From the NCBI RefSeq assembly GCF_003339815.1, contig NZ_PPTT01000008.1:1-64000 (forward strand): 64,000 nucleotides of DNA, read 5' to 3'. The notes beneath the pieces are model-generated. The model ran no database searches, was not told the DNA's origin, and saw only the letters and a list, made by a program, of their open reading frames with translations. This document shows, piece after piece, positions 1 through 10,200 of the stretch (positions within the stretch are counted from its first letter, which is position 1; each line of letters starts with the position of its first letter). Made by a program: the position numbers and the translations under genes. Origin of the DNA: Eggerthella sinensis. GTDB taxonomy: Bacteria > Actinomycetota > Coriobacteriia > Coriobacteriales > Eggerthellaceae.

Positions 1-769
1 GCTCAGGGGCAGGTTCAGGCTCGGAAGCGGATTCCGCAGCGATCGGTTTCATGGGCTCGGTGGGGTCGTCCGCTACTTGCGGCTCGTCGAGCGTTGCGGC
101 CGCCGCCGTCAGCTCGTCCACGGCTTCCTCAAGCTCCGCCGTGGCGGCAAGCAGCTGCTCGAGCGTCACCGGCTCCGACGGTGCCGTCGGCTCGGGCTCG
201 GGCTCGGGTTCGGGTTCGGGCTCCGCGTCTTCGCTCATCACGGCTTGCGCCGCCTCGATGAAATCGTCCTCGTCGGGATCGTTCTTCGCCACGAGCTCGC
301 ATTCCATTCGCACTTCCGCAGCTTGGAAGTCGATCTCGCTCGGTTCGTACGCGTGATGCGCCTCCACCACGGGCACGCTCACGCGCGGCTCAACCGGCTC
401 AGCCGGTTCGACGAGCTCGGGCGTCGTTGCAGGCTGCTCGTCCGCAGCCGGGAGCGCCTTGCTCTCAACCTGTTCCTCAATGGCGGCTTCGGCAAGGCCG
501 CCCTCCATCACCTCGATGCCCGACGCCATGACGTGTCCCGAGGAGGGCGCGGCCTCGATGCCCAAGCGGGCATTGAGCGTGCGGTTGGATTGGGCGATGG
601 ACACGAGCTCGCGCGCGAGCGCAACGCGGTCGGCCTCTTCGACGCCTTCTTGGAGGAGCTTGCCTATTTCGAGCACGCGCGTCCACGAGATGGCATCCAT
701 ATCCTCTTTGAGGGAAATGATCTTGTCCGCCTCGCGCATGACGCGCTTTTCCGTTGATTTGCCAAACAT
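1..769 (-). CDS. Partial acidic protein of unknown function (C-terminus off the left edge)
   Basis: An open frame on the minus strand starts with ATG at 769 and runs off the window without a stop, giving 256 residues. The first 70 residues look globular and helical and begin MFGKSTEKRVMREADKI. After residue 100 the protein is very rich in Glu, Pro and Ala and includes a run of alternating Glu-Pro dipeptides encoded near 190-235. There is no signal peptide and no membrane segment. It lies just downstream of truA on the same strand, with a 41-base gap and only a weak AAGG-type ribosome binding site, so co-transcription is plausible. I do not recognise the family. Third-position GC is high, as in its neighbours, which argues for a real gene. 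Confidence 0.7.
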   Translation of the reverse strand, partial: MFGKSTEKRVMREADKIISLKEDMDAISWTRVLEIGKLLQEGVEEADRVALARELVSIAQSNRTLNARLGIEAAPSSGHVMASGIEVMEGGLAEAAIEEQVESKALPAADEQPATTPELVEPAEPVEPRVSVPVVEAHHAYEPSEIDFQAAEVRMECELVAKNDPDEDDFIEAAQAVMSEDAEPEPEPEPEPEPTAPSEPVTLEQLLAATAELEEAVDELTAAAATLDEPQVADDPTEPMKPIAAESASEPEPAPE

Positions 770-810
770 GATTTGCCGCCTTCAGGTAACCGAGCGCCTA
801 TTGTAGCACG

Positions 811-1653
811 TCAGTAGATGACTCGCCAGAATACGAGCCCCTGAGCTGGGGCGTTTTCGCCCGCAGCGCGGCGATCGCACGCGGCCAGCACCTCGCCCAC
901 CCAGTCGGCGTCGCGCTGTCCTTTGCCCACCATCACGAGCGTGCCCACGATGGTACGTACCATGGAATGCAGAAACGCGTTGCCCACCACCTTGATGGAC
1001 ATGAGGTTCTCGCCCATGACCGTCTCGGGATGGAACGATATCTCGCGCACGTTGCGGTGCGTCGGCTTGCCCTCGGCCGAGGCCGCCATGCAGAAGCTCT
1101 TGAAGTCGTGCTCGCCCAGCAGATGCTGCGCGCCCGCTTCCATGGCCGTGAGGTCGAGGCCGCCGGGCACGAACCACGAGAAGTCCTTCATGAAGATGGG
1201 GCTCGTGGAGTCCACGCACAGATGGTAGTGGTACTCGCGCGCCTGCGCGTCGAAGCGCGCCGAGAAGCCCAGCTTCTTCGGCTCCACCTCGCGCACGGTG
1301 ATAGCGTCGTGGGTGAGCGCGTTGAGCGAGCGGCGCAAGCTGGGCAGCGATCGACCCGCGATGTCGAGGTCGTTCACGTCGAAGCTCACCACCTGACCGA
1401 GCGCATGCACGCCCGCATCGGTGCGGCCGGCGCAAGTTGTCTCCACGTCGCGCCTGAACAGCAGGCGCAGCGCGTCTTCGAGGTCGCCTTGCACGGTGGT
1501 CTGCCCCGGTTGGCGGGCGAAGCCGCTGAAGGGCGATCCGTTGTACGACAGGGTGAGGGCCAGCGTGTGGTCACGCACGGCTCGTTCGGCAACGTCGGGC
1601 GCTGCCGCGTGGCGCTCTCGCGCGATGGGTGATGTCATGGTTTCCGTATTCAT
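811..1653 (-). CDS. truA: tRNA pseudouridine(38-40) synthase TruA
   Basis: TruA isomerises uridines at positions 38-40 of the tRNA anticodon arm. The frame has the family hallmark GRTDAGVHA with its catalytic aspartate, preceded by the N-terminal YNGSPFSGFARQPGQ motif, and a C-terminal FLHSMVRTIVG segment, all in the usual order. From the chosen ATG at 1653 it encodes 280 residues, close to the usual 240-290. The frame is open up to an ATG at 1713. Starts at 1665, 1653 and 1638 are all possible because none has a strong ribosome binding site, and conserved sequence begins only near residue 30. It sits downstream of dnaE with a repeat-filled gap and upstream of the partial acidic gene. Confidence 0.95.
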   Translation of the reverse strand: MNTETMTSPIARERHAAAPDVAERAVRDHTLALTLSYNGSPFSGFARQPGQTTVQGDLEDALRLLFRRDVETTCAGRTDAGVHALGQVVSFDVNDLDIAGRSLPSLRRSLNALTHDAITVREVEPKKLGFSARFDAQAREYHYHLCVDSTSPIFMKDFSWFVPGGLDLTAMEAGAQHLLGEHDFKSFCMAASAEGKPTHRNVREISFHPETVMGENLMSIKVVGNAFLHSMVRTIVGTLVMVGKGQRDADWVGEVLAACDRRAAGENAPAQGLVFWRVIY

Positions 1654-1724
1654 AGGCGGTATCATAAACGAACCCGGCCCCGCTGCGAAGCGGAGCCGGA
1701 ATGCGCTTGCCAAATTGTTGAATA

Positions 1725-1836
1725 GCGCGGGGTCGCCACCGCTCTCCTTCTTCGGCGCGGGGTCGGCACCGCTCTCCTTCCCTGGCGCGGGGCTTGTTCC
1801 CGTTCCCCCTCCCTGGCGCGGGGTTCGACCTGCGGG
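1725..1836. repeat. Four imperfect 30-bp tandem repeats between dnaE and truA
   Basis: The motif GCGCGGGGTCG-CACCGCTCTCCTTC recurs with starts near 1725, 1755, 1785 and 1816, so the period is 30-31 bp. Copies 1 and 2 are nearly identical and copies 3 and 4 have drifted. The array fills most of the 308-base gap between the dnaE stop and the truA start. The rest of the gap holds two copies of ATTCCCGCGCC near 1918-1955 and otherwise nothing I recognise. The repeats abut with no spacers, so this is not a CRISPR. It could be a replication-slippage array or a family of short dispersed repeats. Confidence 0.75.
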
Positions 1837-1961
1837 CCGACGGGCGCGTGCCGCGCCGATTCGTTACGGGCGCGGCGTGCGATCGGCGCGGGAAGCGACG
1901 CCCCGGTCCCTTACGGTATTCCCGCGCCATATAAGGAAGAGGCATTCCCGCGCCCTATGCT

Positions 1962-4900
1962 CTACGACGCTCTCCACACTCTTGGGCCGAACAGTTCTTG
2001 GATCTCCGAGCGGAGGATCTGGCTGCGGGAATCCACCGACACGGGCAGCTCGGCGCGGAACTTGTGGCCGTCGTTCTGCTGCACGAACAGCACCACGCCG
2101 TCGCGTCCCGGATACGACTTCAAGATGCGGTTCAGGCGCAGCGACTTCGACTGGTCGAAGTCGGCCATGGCCACGCGCAGCTCCAGATGCGACGGGCGGG
2201 CGTCGGCCTCGTTGAGTTCGATGACCTCCACCTCGAACGCCATGATCTGGTTGCCGCGGTCGTTCGCCTCGAACTTGCCCTTCACCTTCACGATAGCGTC
2301 TTCCTGGATGGCCTCGGCGTTCTCTTCGTACTTGAAGCAGATGCACTCCACGTGACCTGTCGTGTCCTCGAGGGTGAACGTGGCCATCTTCGTGCCGCGC
2401 TTCGTCAGCTTCGTCACCACGTTCGAGATCATGCCCACGAACACGGCGGACTTGATCTCCTTCGTGCGCTCGGCCAAGTCCCCGATGGAGAACTTCGTCA
2501 TGCGCGCGATGGTGCCCTCGTACGGGCGCAGCGGGTGGTCCGAGACGTAGATCTTCATGATCTCCTTCTCGAACGACAACAGCTGGCGCTTGGGCCATTC
2601 GACGCCGTCCGGCTCGGGGATCTCTTCCTCGAAGCCCGAATCGGGGTCGTCGCCGAACAGGTCGAACATCGACACCTGGCCGCGCTCGCGGTCCTTCTGA
2701 CGCTTCGACGCGCTTTCAAGCAGCGGCGTCTCGTCGATGAAGTACATGAGCTGCTTGCGCGTGTAGCCCGTCGAGTCGAACGCCCCGCCCTTGATGAGCG
2801 CTTCGAGCGTCTTGCGGTTGTAGCACTTCGTATCGAGGCGGTTCACGAAGTCGTGCAGCGACGTGAACGGGCCGTTCGCCTCGCGCTCGGCGATGATGGC
2901 CTCGGCCACGTTCCTGCCCACGCCGCGCACGCCGACCAGGCCGAAGCGGATACCCTCTTCAACCGGCGTGAACTCCTCGTTCGACGAGTTGATGTCGGGC
3001 TGCAGCACGGGCGTGCCGTTGTGGTTGCAGCTGGCGATGTAGCGGATGAGGCGGTCGGTGTTGCCCATGTACGACGACAGCACGGCGGCCATGAAGTCGT
3101 TCGGATAGTGCGCCTTCAAATACGCTGTGCGCATAACCAGGATGGCGTATGCGGCCGAGTGCGATTTGTTGAACGCGTACTTCGCGAACTTCTCAGCGTC
3201 TTCCCAGATCTGCTTCGCGATCTCAAGCGAGTAGCCGTTCTCCACCGCGCCCGTGTTCCAGTCGGCCTGGAGCAGGCGCATGATGTCGAGCTTCTTCTTG
3301 CCCATGGCCTTACGCAGCTTGTCGGCCTTGCCTGCCGAGAAGCCGCTCATGGCCATGGAGATCTGCATGATCTGCTCTTGGTAGACCATGGTGCCGTACG
3401 TCTCCTCCAGAATGGGGCGGAGGCGTTCGTCGTAATAGTGGATGGAGGTTTTGCCGCTGGCCACCTTCACGTAGTCGTCGACCATGCCGGACTCCAACGG
3501 GCCCGGACGGTTGAGGGCGATCGAAGCGACGATGTCGGAGAAGCGCGTGGGTGGGAGCCGTGCGAACAGGCTCACGTACAGCGCGCCCTCAACCTGGAAC
3601 AGGCCGTCCATGTTGCCGGACTGCATGAGCTTGAAGGCGGCCTCGTCGTCGATGGGGATCTCTTCGGGAACCACCTTCGTGCCGAAGCGCTGCTCGATGT
3701 TGCGGCACGCGATGGTGAGCACGTCGAGCGTGCGCAGGCCGAGGAAGTCCATTTTCAGCAAGCCCAGCTCAGGCGTGTAGTGGCCGTCGTACTGGGTGAT
3801 GATGCCGCCGCCCTTGGTGTCGCGCTTCATAGGAACGTGGTCGCTCATCGGGTCGCGGCAGATGATGGTGGCGCACGCGTGCACGCCCTCGCCGCGCACG
3901 TGTCCTTCGATGGACAGCGCGGCATCGATGACGGCCTTGACGTCCTCTTCGGTGTCGTAGGCCTTCTTGAGATCGGGGTTCGTGGCCAGCGCCTTGTCGA
4001 TGGTGATGCCCAGCTCGTCGCCGATCATCTTCGTGATCTTGTCGCCCGTGCTGTAGGGGTAGTCCAGCACGCGCGCGGCGTCGCGCACGGCGTTCTTGGC
4101 CTGCAGGGTGCCGAACGTGATAACCTGGGACACGTGGTCTTCGCCGTACACGTCCTTGATGTGGTTGATCACTTCTTCTCGGCGGCCCTGCTCGAAGTCG
4201 ACGTCGATATCGGGCATCTCCACGCGTTCGGGCGAGAGGAATCGCTCGAACAGCAGGCCGTTCGACAGCGGGTCGAGGGCGGTGATGTCCATGGCGTACG
4301 CCACGATGGCGCCTGCGGCCGAACCACGGCCCGGCCCGACGCCGATGCCCTGGCTGCGCGCCCATTCGATGTACTCCTGCACGATGAGGAAGTACGCCGG
4401 GAAGCCCTGCTGGATGATGATGCCCATCTCGTAGTCGGCGCGTTCCTGCGCCTCCTGCGGAACGGGATCGCCATAGTGCTTGACCAGGCCTTCCTGCACG
4501 CGCTTGCGGAAGTAGCTCTCCTCGGTCTCGCCCTCGGGCAAGGGGAAGCGCGGCAGGATGGAGTCGCGCTCGAGCACGACGTTCACCTTTTCGGCGACCT
4601 CGACCGTGTTGTCGCACGCCTCGGGGAAGTCTTTGAGCGCCTCGCGCATCTCCTCTTCGGTTTTCATGTAGAACTGGTCGTTCTCGAAGCGCATGCGGTT
4701 GGCGTCGTTGAAGGCGGCGCCCGTGCCGATGCACAGCATGTAGTCCTGAGCGCGCGCGTCTTCGCGCGTGAGGTAGTGGAAGTCGTTCGTGGCGATGGTT
4801 TTGAGGCCGGCGGCCTTCGCCACGTCGGTGAGCATGTGGTTGAGCTCGGTCTGCGTGAACCCGGCGTCGGTGCGGATGCCCTGGTTCTGCAGCTCGATGT

Positions 4901-5423
4901 AGAAGTCGCCCGGCTCGAAGCAGCTGGCGAACTTCTTGGCCCACTCCACCGCCTCGTCGACCTGGCGGTTGTCGAGCAGCTTCGGGATGATGCCGGCGAT
5001 GCACGCCGACGAGCCGATGATGCCCTTGCCGTACTTCTGCAGCATGCTGAACGTGGTGCGCGGCTTGTAGTAGAAGTTGTCGACGTGCGACTCGCTCACG
5101 AGGCGCACGAGGTTGTGGTAGCCCTCGTTCGTCTTGGCGAGCAGCAGCAGGTGGTAGAGCTTGGGCTTCGTGTCCTTGCGCAGCTCTTCGTCGATGGTGA
5201 AGTACACTTCGCAGCCGTAGATGGGCTTGACGCGCTTGCCCGTCTCCTCCTCCACCTTGTCGCACATCTCGCACAGCTGCGGCACGCCGGACATCACGCC
5301 ATGGTCCGAAATGGCAACGGCGGGCATGTCGAGATCGGCGGCGCGCTTCACCATGTCGTAGATGTGCGTATGGCCGTCGAGCAGGGAATACTCGGTGTGG
5401 TTGTGCAGATGGACGAATGCCAT
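1962..5423 (-). CDS. dnaE: DNA polymerase III alpha subunit DnaE
   Basis: This is the catalytic subunit of the replicative DNA polymerase (C family), 1153 aa, a normal DnaE1-type length. The N-terminal PHP domain opens with HLHNHTEYSLLDG. The palm carries GPGRGSAAG and, near residue 400, the catalytic-acid motif PDIDVDFE. The fingers, the helix-hairpin-helix region (GVRGVGRNVAEAI) and a C-terminal OB-fold (VFVGMISNVVTKLTKRGTKMA) follow. The ATG at 5423 begins the conserved PHP domain directly. The gene stands between truA downstream and a TetR gene upstream on the same strand. The 134-base upstream gap holds no obvious regulatory element. Confidence 0.98.
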   Translation of the reverse strand: MAFVHLHNHTEYSLLDGHTHIYDMVKRAADLDMPAVAISDHGVMSGVPQLCEMCDKVEEETGKRVKPIYGCEVYFTIDEELRKDTKPKLYHLLLLAKTNEGYHNLVRLVSESHVDNFYYKPRTTFSMLQKYGKGIIGSSACIAGIIPKLLDNRQVDEAVEWAKKFASCFEPGDFYIELQNQGIRTDAGFTQTELNHMLTDVAKAAGLKTIATNDFHYLTREDARAQDYMLCIGTGAAFNDANRMRFENDQFYMKTEEEMREALKDFPEACDNTVEVAEKVNVVLERDSILPRFPLPEGETEESYFRKRVQEGLVKHYGDPVPQEAQERADYEMGIIIQQGFPAYFLIVQEYIEWARSQGIGVGPGRGSAAGAIVAYAMDITALDPLSNGLLFERFLSPERVEMPDIDVDFEQGRREEVINHIKDVYGEDHVSQVITFGTLQAKNAVRDAARVLDYPYSTGDKITKMIGDELGITIDKALATNPDLKKAYDTEEDVKAVIDAALSIEGHVRGEGVHACATIICRDPMSDHVPMKRDTKGGGIITQYDGHYTPELGLLKMDFLGLRTLDVLTIACRNIEQRFGTKVVPEEIPIDDEAAFKLMQSGNMDGLFQVEGALYVSLFARLPPTRFSDIVASIALNRPGPLESGMVDDYVKVASGKTSIHYYDERLRPILEETYGTMVYQEQIMQISMAMSGFSAGKADKLRKAMGKKKLDIMRLLQADWNTGAVENGYSLEIAKQIWEDAEKFAKYAFNKSHSAAYAILVMRTAYLKAHYPNDFMAAVLSSYMGNTDRLIRYIASCNHNGTPVLQPDINSSNEEFTPVEEGIRFGLVGVRGVGRNVAEAIIAEREANGPFTSLHDFVNRLDTKCYNRKTLEALIKGGAFDSTGYTRKQLMYFIDETPLLESASKRQKDRERGQVSMFDLFGDDPDSGFEEEIPEPDGVEWPKRQLLSFEKEIMKIYVSDHPLRPYEGTIARMTKFSIGDLAERTKEIKSAVFVGMISNVVTKLTKRGTKMATFTLEDTTGHVECICFKYEENAEAIQEDAIVKVKGKFEANDRGNQIMAFEVEVIELNEADARPSHLELRVAMADFDQSKSLRLNRILKSYPGRDGVVLFVQQNDGHKFRAELPVSVDSRSQILRSEIQELFGPRVWRAS

Positions 5424-5557
5424 ATCTTGTGCCTCTTATCAGATGGAAATGCGCTCGATTGTGTCGATGACATGATACCAGCATCGACGGTTTCGATGAT
5501 CGAACAAACGATGGTTTTTGCAAGATCGTCACGCGCGCGGCGGCACGACCCCTGCGA

Positions 5558-6112
5558 TCACACGGGGGCGACGCTCAGATGCTCGGCGAGCCGGTCGGCG
5601 AGGGCGGCGAGCTCGCGCGGCGTGCGCTCGAAGCCGTCGCGCACCCACTGATCGAGCATGCTCGACATGCCGCCCGCCATGAACCGGTACAGGTACGCGA
5701 GCGACGAATCGCCCGCCGCTTCCCCGCCGGCGAACAGCGCGTCGCGCGTACCTTCCCCGAACCTCGAACCCGTCAGGTGCAGCAGCTCGTTGTCGCGCAG
5801 CAGCACGAGCAGCGGTTCGTGCTGCTCCCAAAACGAGAAGTACGCGAACGCGAGGTCGCCCAACCGCCTCTCCGCACCGAGCGCCGTCGTCGCGCGCGCC
5901 GCGAACGAGGCCCCCAGATCGCGCAGCCGCGCGTCGAGCACCGCATCCACCGACGCGAAGTGCCGGTAGAATGTGCGGCGCGACAGCCCCGCCCGCCCGG
6001 CGAGCAACGTCACGCTGACGTCCCGATACGCCGTGCCGTCGCCCATCAGGTCCAGCAACGCGGCGACGATCCGGCCGCGCGAAACCTCCTTTTGTGGGTT
6101 TTCCTTCGGCAT
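5558..6112 (-). CDS. TetR-family transcriptional regulator
   Basis: A 184-aa protein with a TetR helix-turn-helix at residues 10-55, including the signature AGRAGLSRRTFYRHFASVDAVL, and a poorly conserved helical ligand-binding domain. The frame is open further upstream, but the ATG at 6112 (MPKENPQKE) places the helix-turn-helix at the usual distance from the N-terminus. It is divergent from the quinone-oxidoreductase-like gene at 6234, so it probably represses that gene and itself. The shared 121-base gap holds a consensus promoter with a palindrome across its -35/spacer, the likely operator. The ligand is unknown; a quinone, aldehyde or other electrophile would fit the neighbour. Confidence 0.9.
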   Translation of the reverse strand: MPKENPQKEVSRGRIVAALLDLMGDGTAYRDVSVTLLAGRAGLSRRTFYRHFASVDAVLDARLRDLGASFAARATTALGAERRLGDLAFAYFSFWEQHEPLLVLLRDNELLHLTGSRFGEGTRDALFAGGEAAGDSSLAYLYRFMAGGMSSMLDQWVRDGFERTPRELAALADRLAEHLSVAPV

Positions 6113-6157
6113 GCGCGTCACACTCCCCCGTCGGTTGTAGCACTTCTTCCCAGGTCG

Positions 6158-6216
6158 TTGACCCGTTCTCCGGGTCTCACTATAGTCCGAACCGTAAAGG
6201 GTTACAAGTGTGACAC
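6158..6216 (+). promoter_or_regulatory. Promoter with overlapping palindromic operator for the oxidoreductase gene
   Basis: TTGACC at 6158-6163 and TATAGT at 6181-6186 are 17 bp apart, a near-ideal vegetative promoter reading toward 6234. A perfect inverted repeat, GACCCG-TTCTC-CGGGTC at 6160-6176, overlaps the -35 box and the spacer, which would give TetR steric control. A second short palindrome, GTGTGACAC, lies at 6208-6216 in the leader, and AGTGTGAC recurs just upstream of the TetR start. The operator assignment is inference from position and symmetry. Confidence 0.7.
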
Positions 6217-6233
6217 GTTGAGAGGCAGGCAGC

Positions 6234-7220
6234 ATGAAGGCGATCGTGCATACCGCGGGGGCGTCCCCCGCCGAAGCGTTGCAGGCGGTGGAGCGCGCCG
6301 TGCCGACGCTCCGAGCGAACGAGGTGCTCGTGCGGGTGAAAGCGGCGGCGCTCAGCGCGGGCGATACCGCGGGATTCGCGCGCGACGAGCGCGGGAGAGC
6401 ACCGCTCGCGGCGCGGTTCGCCGGCCTGATAGGCCGCGGAACGGTGCCAGGCGGCGAACTGGCGGGCATCGTGGAGGCGGTGGGCGCGGATGTTGCGCAC
6501 CTGCACCCGGGCGACGAGGTGCTCGCCTGCACGGGCACCTCGGGCGCCTGGGCCGAATGCGTCGCGGTGGACGCGCGTTTGGCATGCCGCAAGCCCGCGC
6601 GCCTGTCGTTCGAGCAGGCGGCCGCCCTGCCCGTGGGCGGCATCACCGCGTTGGGAGCCGTGCGTAAGGCGGGGGTCGAAGCGGGTCAGCGCGTGCTCGT
6701 GTACGGCTCGTCGGGCGGCGTGGGTCTCTTCGCCGTGCAGTGCGCGAAGGCGGCCGGCGCGCACGTGACCGGCGTGTGCAGCACGCGCAACCTCGAAGCC
6801 GCCCGCATGGCCGGTGCCGAACGCGTCATCGATTACACGAAGGAGGACTTCGCACAGGCGGAAGGCCGCTACAACGTCATCATCGGCGCGAACGGCTGCA
6901 ACCCCCTCGGCGTCTACCGGCGGCTGCTCGCCGCGGGCGGCACGTACGTGGCCGTCGGCGACGCGAAGCAGGGCATGGCGGGCCTCGCCGGCCCCGTGCG
7001 CTCGCTCGGCAGCTCGAAGCGGCTCACCTGGTTCGCCTTCCCCTTCGCGCCCCAGGCTTCGCTTCTGGCCGAGGTCACGGCGCTCGCCGCCGCCGGCGCC
7101 GTCACGCCCTTCGTCGAAGCCGTCTATCCCCTGAGCGCCGCCGCCGATGCCGTCGCCCACGTCGCACGTCACCACGCCCAAGGCAAAACCGTCCTCGTCA
7201 ACGACTTCTCGCGCCCCTAG
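6234..7220 (+). CDS. Zinc-free quinone oxidoreductase / MDR-family NAD(P)H-dependent reductase
   Basis: A 328-aa medium-chain dehydrogenase/reductase. It has a GroES-like N-terminal half (residues 1-120) and a Rossmann domain with the nucleotide-binding motif YGSSGGVGLFAVQCAK near residue 160. The zinc-site cysteine and histidine patterns of classical alcohol dehydrogenases are absent, which places it with the quinone oxidoreductase branch that reduces quinones or alpha,beta-unsaturated carbonyls. The ATG at 6234 is preceded by GAGAGGCAGGC. It is transcribed from the promoter at 6158-6186 and is divergent from a TetR gene, consistent with induction by a reactive electrophile. The substrate cannot be told from sequence. 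Confidence 0.9.
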   Translation: MKAIVHTAGASPAEALQAVERAVPTLRANEVLVRVKAAALSAGDTAGFARDERGRAPLAARFAGLIGRGTVPGGELAGIVEAVGADVAHLHPGDEVLACTGTSGAWAECVAVDARLACRKPARLSFEQAAALPVGGITALGAVRKAGVEAGQRVLVYGSSGGVGLFAVQCAKAAGAHVTGVCSTRNLEAARMAGAERVIDYTKEDFAQAEGRYNVIIGANGCNPLGVYRRLLAAGGTYVAVGDAKQGMAGLAGPVRSLGSSKRLTWFAFPFAPQASLLAEVTALAAAGAVTPFVEAVYPLSAAADAVAHVARHHAQGKTVLVNDFSRP

Positions 7221-7234
7221 CTCTCCGACCTCGT

Positions 7235-7271
7235 CCCTACAACCTCATCCGGACACGATGAGGTTGTAGGG
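7235..7271. terminator. Bidirectional hairpin between convergent genes
   Basis: A perfect 14-bp stem, CCCTACAACCTCAT with ATGAGGTTGTAGGG, closes a 9-base loop. It lies where the oxidoreductase gene and the long minus-strand operon converge. The stem includes the last codons of the 1800-aa protein gene. There is no strong U-tract on either side, so termination efficiency is uncertain. Confidence 0.65.
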
Positions 7272-10200
7272 GGCTGTTTGGTCGCCGAGGGTGAAGAGGA
7301 GGCGGTAGGTGCCGGGGTCGAGCGTATCGGGCACGGTGACGACGAGAGCCTGCGTGCCCGAGCCTGCGCCGAGGGCATCGTTGCCCGAAACCGTCCAGGC
7401 GGCGCCATCCTCGTAGCCGCCGTCCGTCTTTTTCTGGACGCTCACCGCCACGGCGGGCGACGCAACGCCGGCATGCTGCACCGAATAGCCCACCGTGAAG
7501 GTCAGCCCATCGCCCGCTGAAACGACGCGGCTCGCTCCCGGGTCGAGCGACACGGTGAGCCCGTACGACGGGTTCTGCTCGACGTCGAAGCTCGCCTGCG
7601 CCGACAGCGCGCTCGCGTTTCCCGCGCTCGCCCCCGTCGGGAAAACCTGCGCGACAAGCGCGTACGAACCCGCTGGCAGCCCGGCCGTGTCGGCGGTGTC
7701 CACCGTGACCGTGCAGGGTCCGGAGCCGGACAAGGGCAGGTACGCCTTGCCGCCGCTCGCATAATACGTGGTGCCGTCGAGAACGAACGCCGTTCCCTCC
7801 GGGAAGCTTCCGTCCCCGCCAAGCGAGAGCACCACGGCGGCCCCATCGGAAAACCGCGTGTCGCTGTTCGCCGAAAGAGCCAGGTCGAACGCATGGGCTC
7901 CCCGTGACGGCCCGTCGCCCCCAGCGAGCGACAGCGTCGCATGCGCGTTGTTCACGGTGCAGTCGGCACCGAGGCTGTCGGCCGTGCCCTCGTTGCGCAG
8001 GCGCAGGCTGTAGTCCCCCACCGCAAGGCTTTCCGTCGAGGGACCGAAATCCACGATCACCGCAACGGACTCGCTCACGCTTCCCACCAGACTCGCACCG
8101 GTGCTCATCGACACGAAGCTGCCCAACTTGACCTGCGCGCCCGTCTCAGCGCCGGTAGCCCGGTAGCGGTAGTACCCGGTCCCGCTCAGCAGCGTGAGCT
8201 CCGCGCCCGGCGGCAGCGCGGCGGCCGCGCCGCTCGCGTCCTGCAACTCGATCCAACACGCGCTCACGGAAAGGGTTTTCGATAACGCGAACGCGGCCGT
8301 CAGCGCGCTGCGTTGCGAAATCGTCGAGCTCGCCGACGACGACAGGCCGTTGTACTGCCGTCCTGCTCCTACCGCAACCGAGCTCACGGCAGATTCCTCC
8401 CAATGAACCCGCACGGTCACGGCAACTTCCGCACCATCGCCGCTTTCGTCTTTCAGCGCAAGCCTGACGACGTCCTGCGTTTTCGCCGGAAACCCGCCGG
8501 CGTTCGTCAGCACGAACTCGATGGGGGCTTCGTAACGGCTGTCCGTGGTGCCGATGGCCACCGGAGCGGCTGCCTGGAACCCTCCCAAATCGCAGGAGCT
8601 TTCCATGAGCCCCGCCGACTGCCAGCCCTGGTTTCGCGTCGCCCGCAGGGAAACCGCGAATTCATTGCCGTTCAAGCTCGCGCCGCCCGCAACGAGGGAG
8701 GCGCCCTGACTTGCTGCGACGCCCGTCAGCGTCAGCTTCCGGCTGGCGCCCGCGGGAATGTAGAGCTTGCCGGTATACGTTCCCGCCTGCGTCGCGTACA
8801 GGTCCACTTCGAGCGAGGAGAGGTTGGTGGTCCTCGTGACAATCTGCACGTTCGCCGTGGTGGTTTCCTGCACCGACCCGTTCACCGAGCGCTCGAATTC
8901 GATGGTCACGGTGCCTAGATCGCGGCTCGCGGTGATCCCGCTGTTGAAGTAGGTCAGGTAGAACTCGATTTGAGGAACGACATGGTCGCCGGTCACGCCG
9001 CCGGCCGTTTGCGCGCCGATCACCGTATTCGAGCCCGACGCGAGCGACAGCGCGGACACGATCTTGCCCTTGTCGGTGGACGCGGCGCTGAACCCGTCGC
9101 CCGTCTTCATGAAGAGACCGAACGCGGTCAGCGGGCTGCTCGCCATGGCCGTCCGCTGCGCGCTCACATCCACCGGCGAGCCGCTTCCATCGGCGGCGTT
9201 GTCCGCCGACGTCCTCCACGCAGCATCGGACCCCTGCCCCGCCCTCGCAGCCTCCACCAGCGTCAACGCGGTGTTGGCAACCGTGACGCTTTTCACCGTG
9301 TACGTCGAATTCTGATCGGCGGGAGGCAGCTCGATCACGCCCTTCGCCACGGCGTATCCGTCGGCGCCGTACCCGACGTCGCCGCTGCTCAGCGTGCGGG
9401 CGGTCAGCACCGTCTGACGCGTCACGTTGGCATCGCCCGCTCCGCGCACCTCCCAATAGCGATAGGGCAGAGAAGCGCTGCTCACCTCCGTGAACGAAAT
9501 CTCCGCATCCGCCTTGTCCACGAATCCGCCGTCCGCACCGTCCGGCGCGATCCGGGCGTACACGTAGCCTTCCGCAGACTCCCCCGCCAGCAGGCGCGCA
9601 AAGCCCCGCACCGGGCCGTACAGCCGGCTTCCACCCTCGTCGGTGCACGACACGCGCAGCAGCGTGCCGGTGTCGAGCAGCAGCGTGTTGGCGCACCCCG
9701 CAATGGCGGCCAATCCCACTTCGTCTCCCGCCGCGTCCAAGCTGCGGAAAGCGGCCAGCTCCATGGCGGGCGACTCCAGAACCAGCGTGCTGCCGCCTTG
9801 CAGTACCAGGCCGTTGCCCAGCGCGCCCAACCCGTCGACGACGCCGTGGTCGCCGATGCGGTTGAGGGAATAGAGCGTGGTCTGATCGGTGTTGGCCGCA
9901 TCCGACTGGCCCGTCAGCCGCACGTGCGAGTTGAGCAGCAGCACGCGGTCGGCGCGTTGGATGGCCGCCAGCGTGCGCGTGGTTCCCGTCGCTGTGCCGT
10001 CGTCGCCGGCAACCACCGCACCGTAGTTTCTCAAGGTGACGAGGCGCGTGTTGCCCGCGTCGCAGGAAGCGCCGCTGCCGAACACGCCGCCGCTGACGGT
10101 CATGCCGACGTCCCCGGCACCGGCTCCGGTGTCGTAGCCGGTGCCATCGACGTAGACGTGAGAGGTGCCTTCCACGGTGATGGTGTTGTAGTCCGTTCCG

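Noticed and set aside
1725-1836. Possible CRISPR array
   Set aside because: The 30-bp units abut with no unique spacers, the copies diverge and no cas gene is near.
1998-5651. A 1217-codon open frame antisense to dnaE
   Set aside because: It is a GC-rich mirror of dnaE with composition dominated by His, Val, Arg and Leu and no recognisable domain. The dnaE frame is certain.
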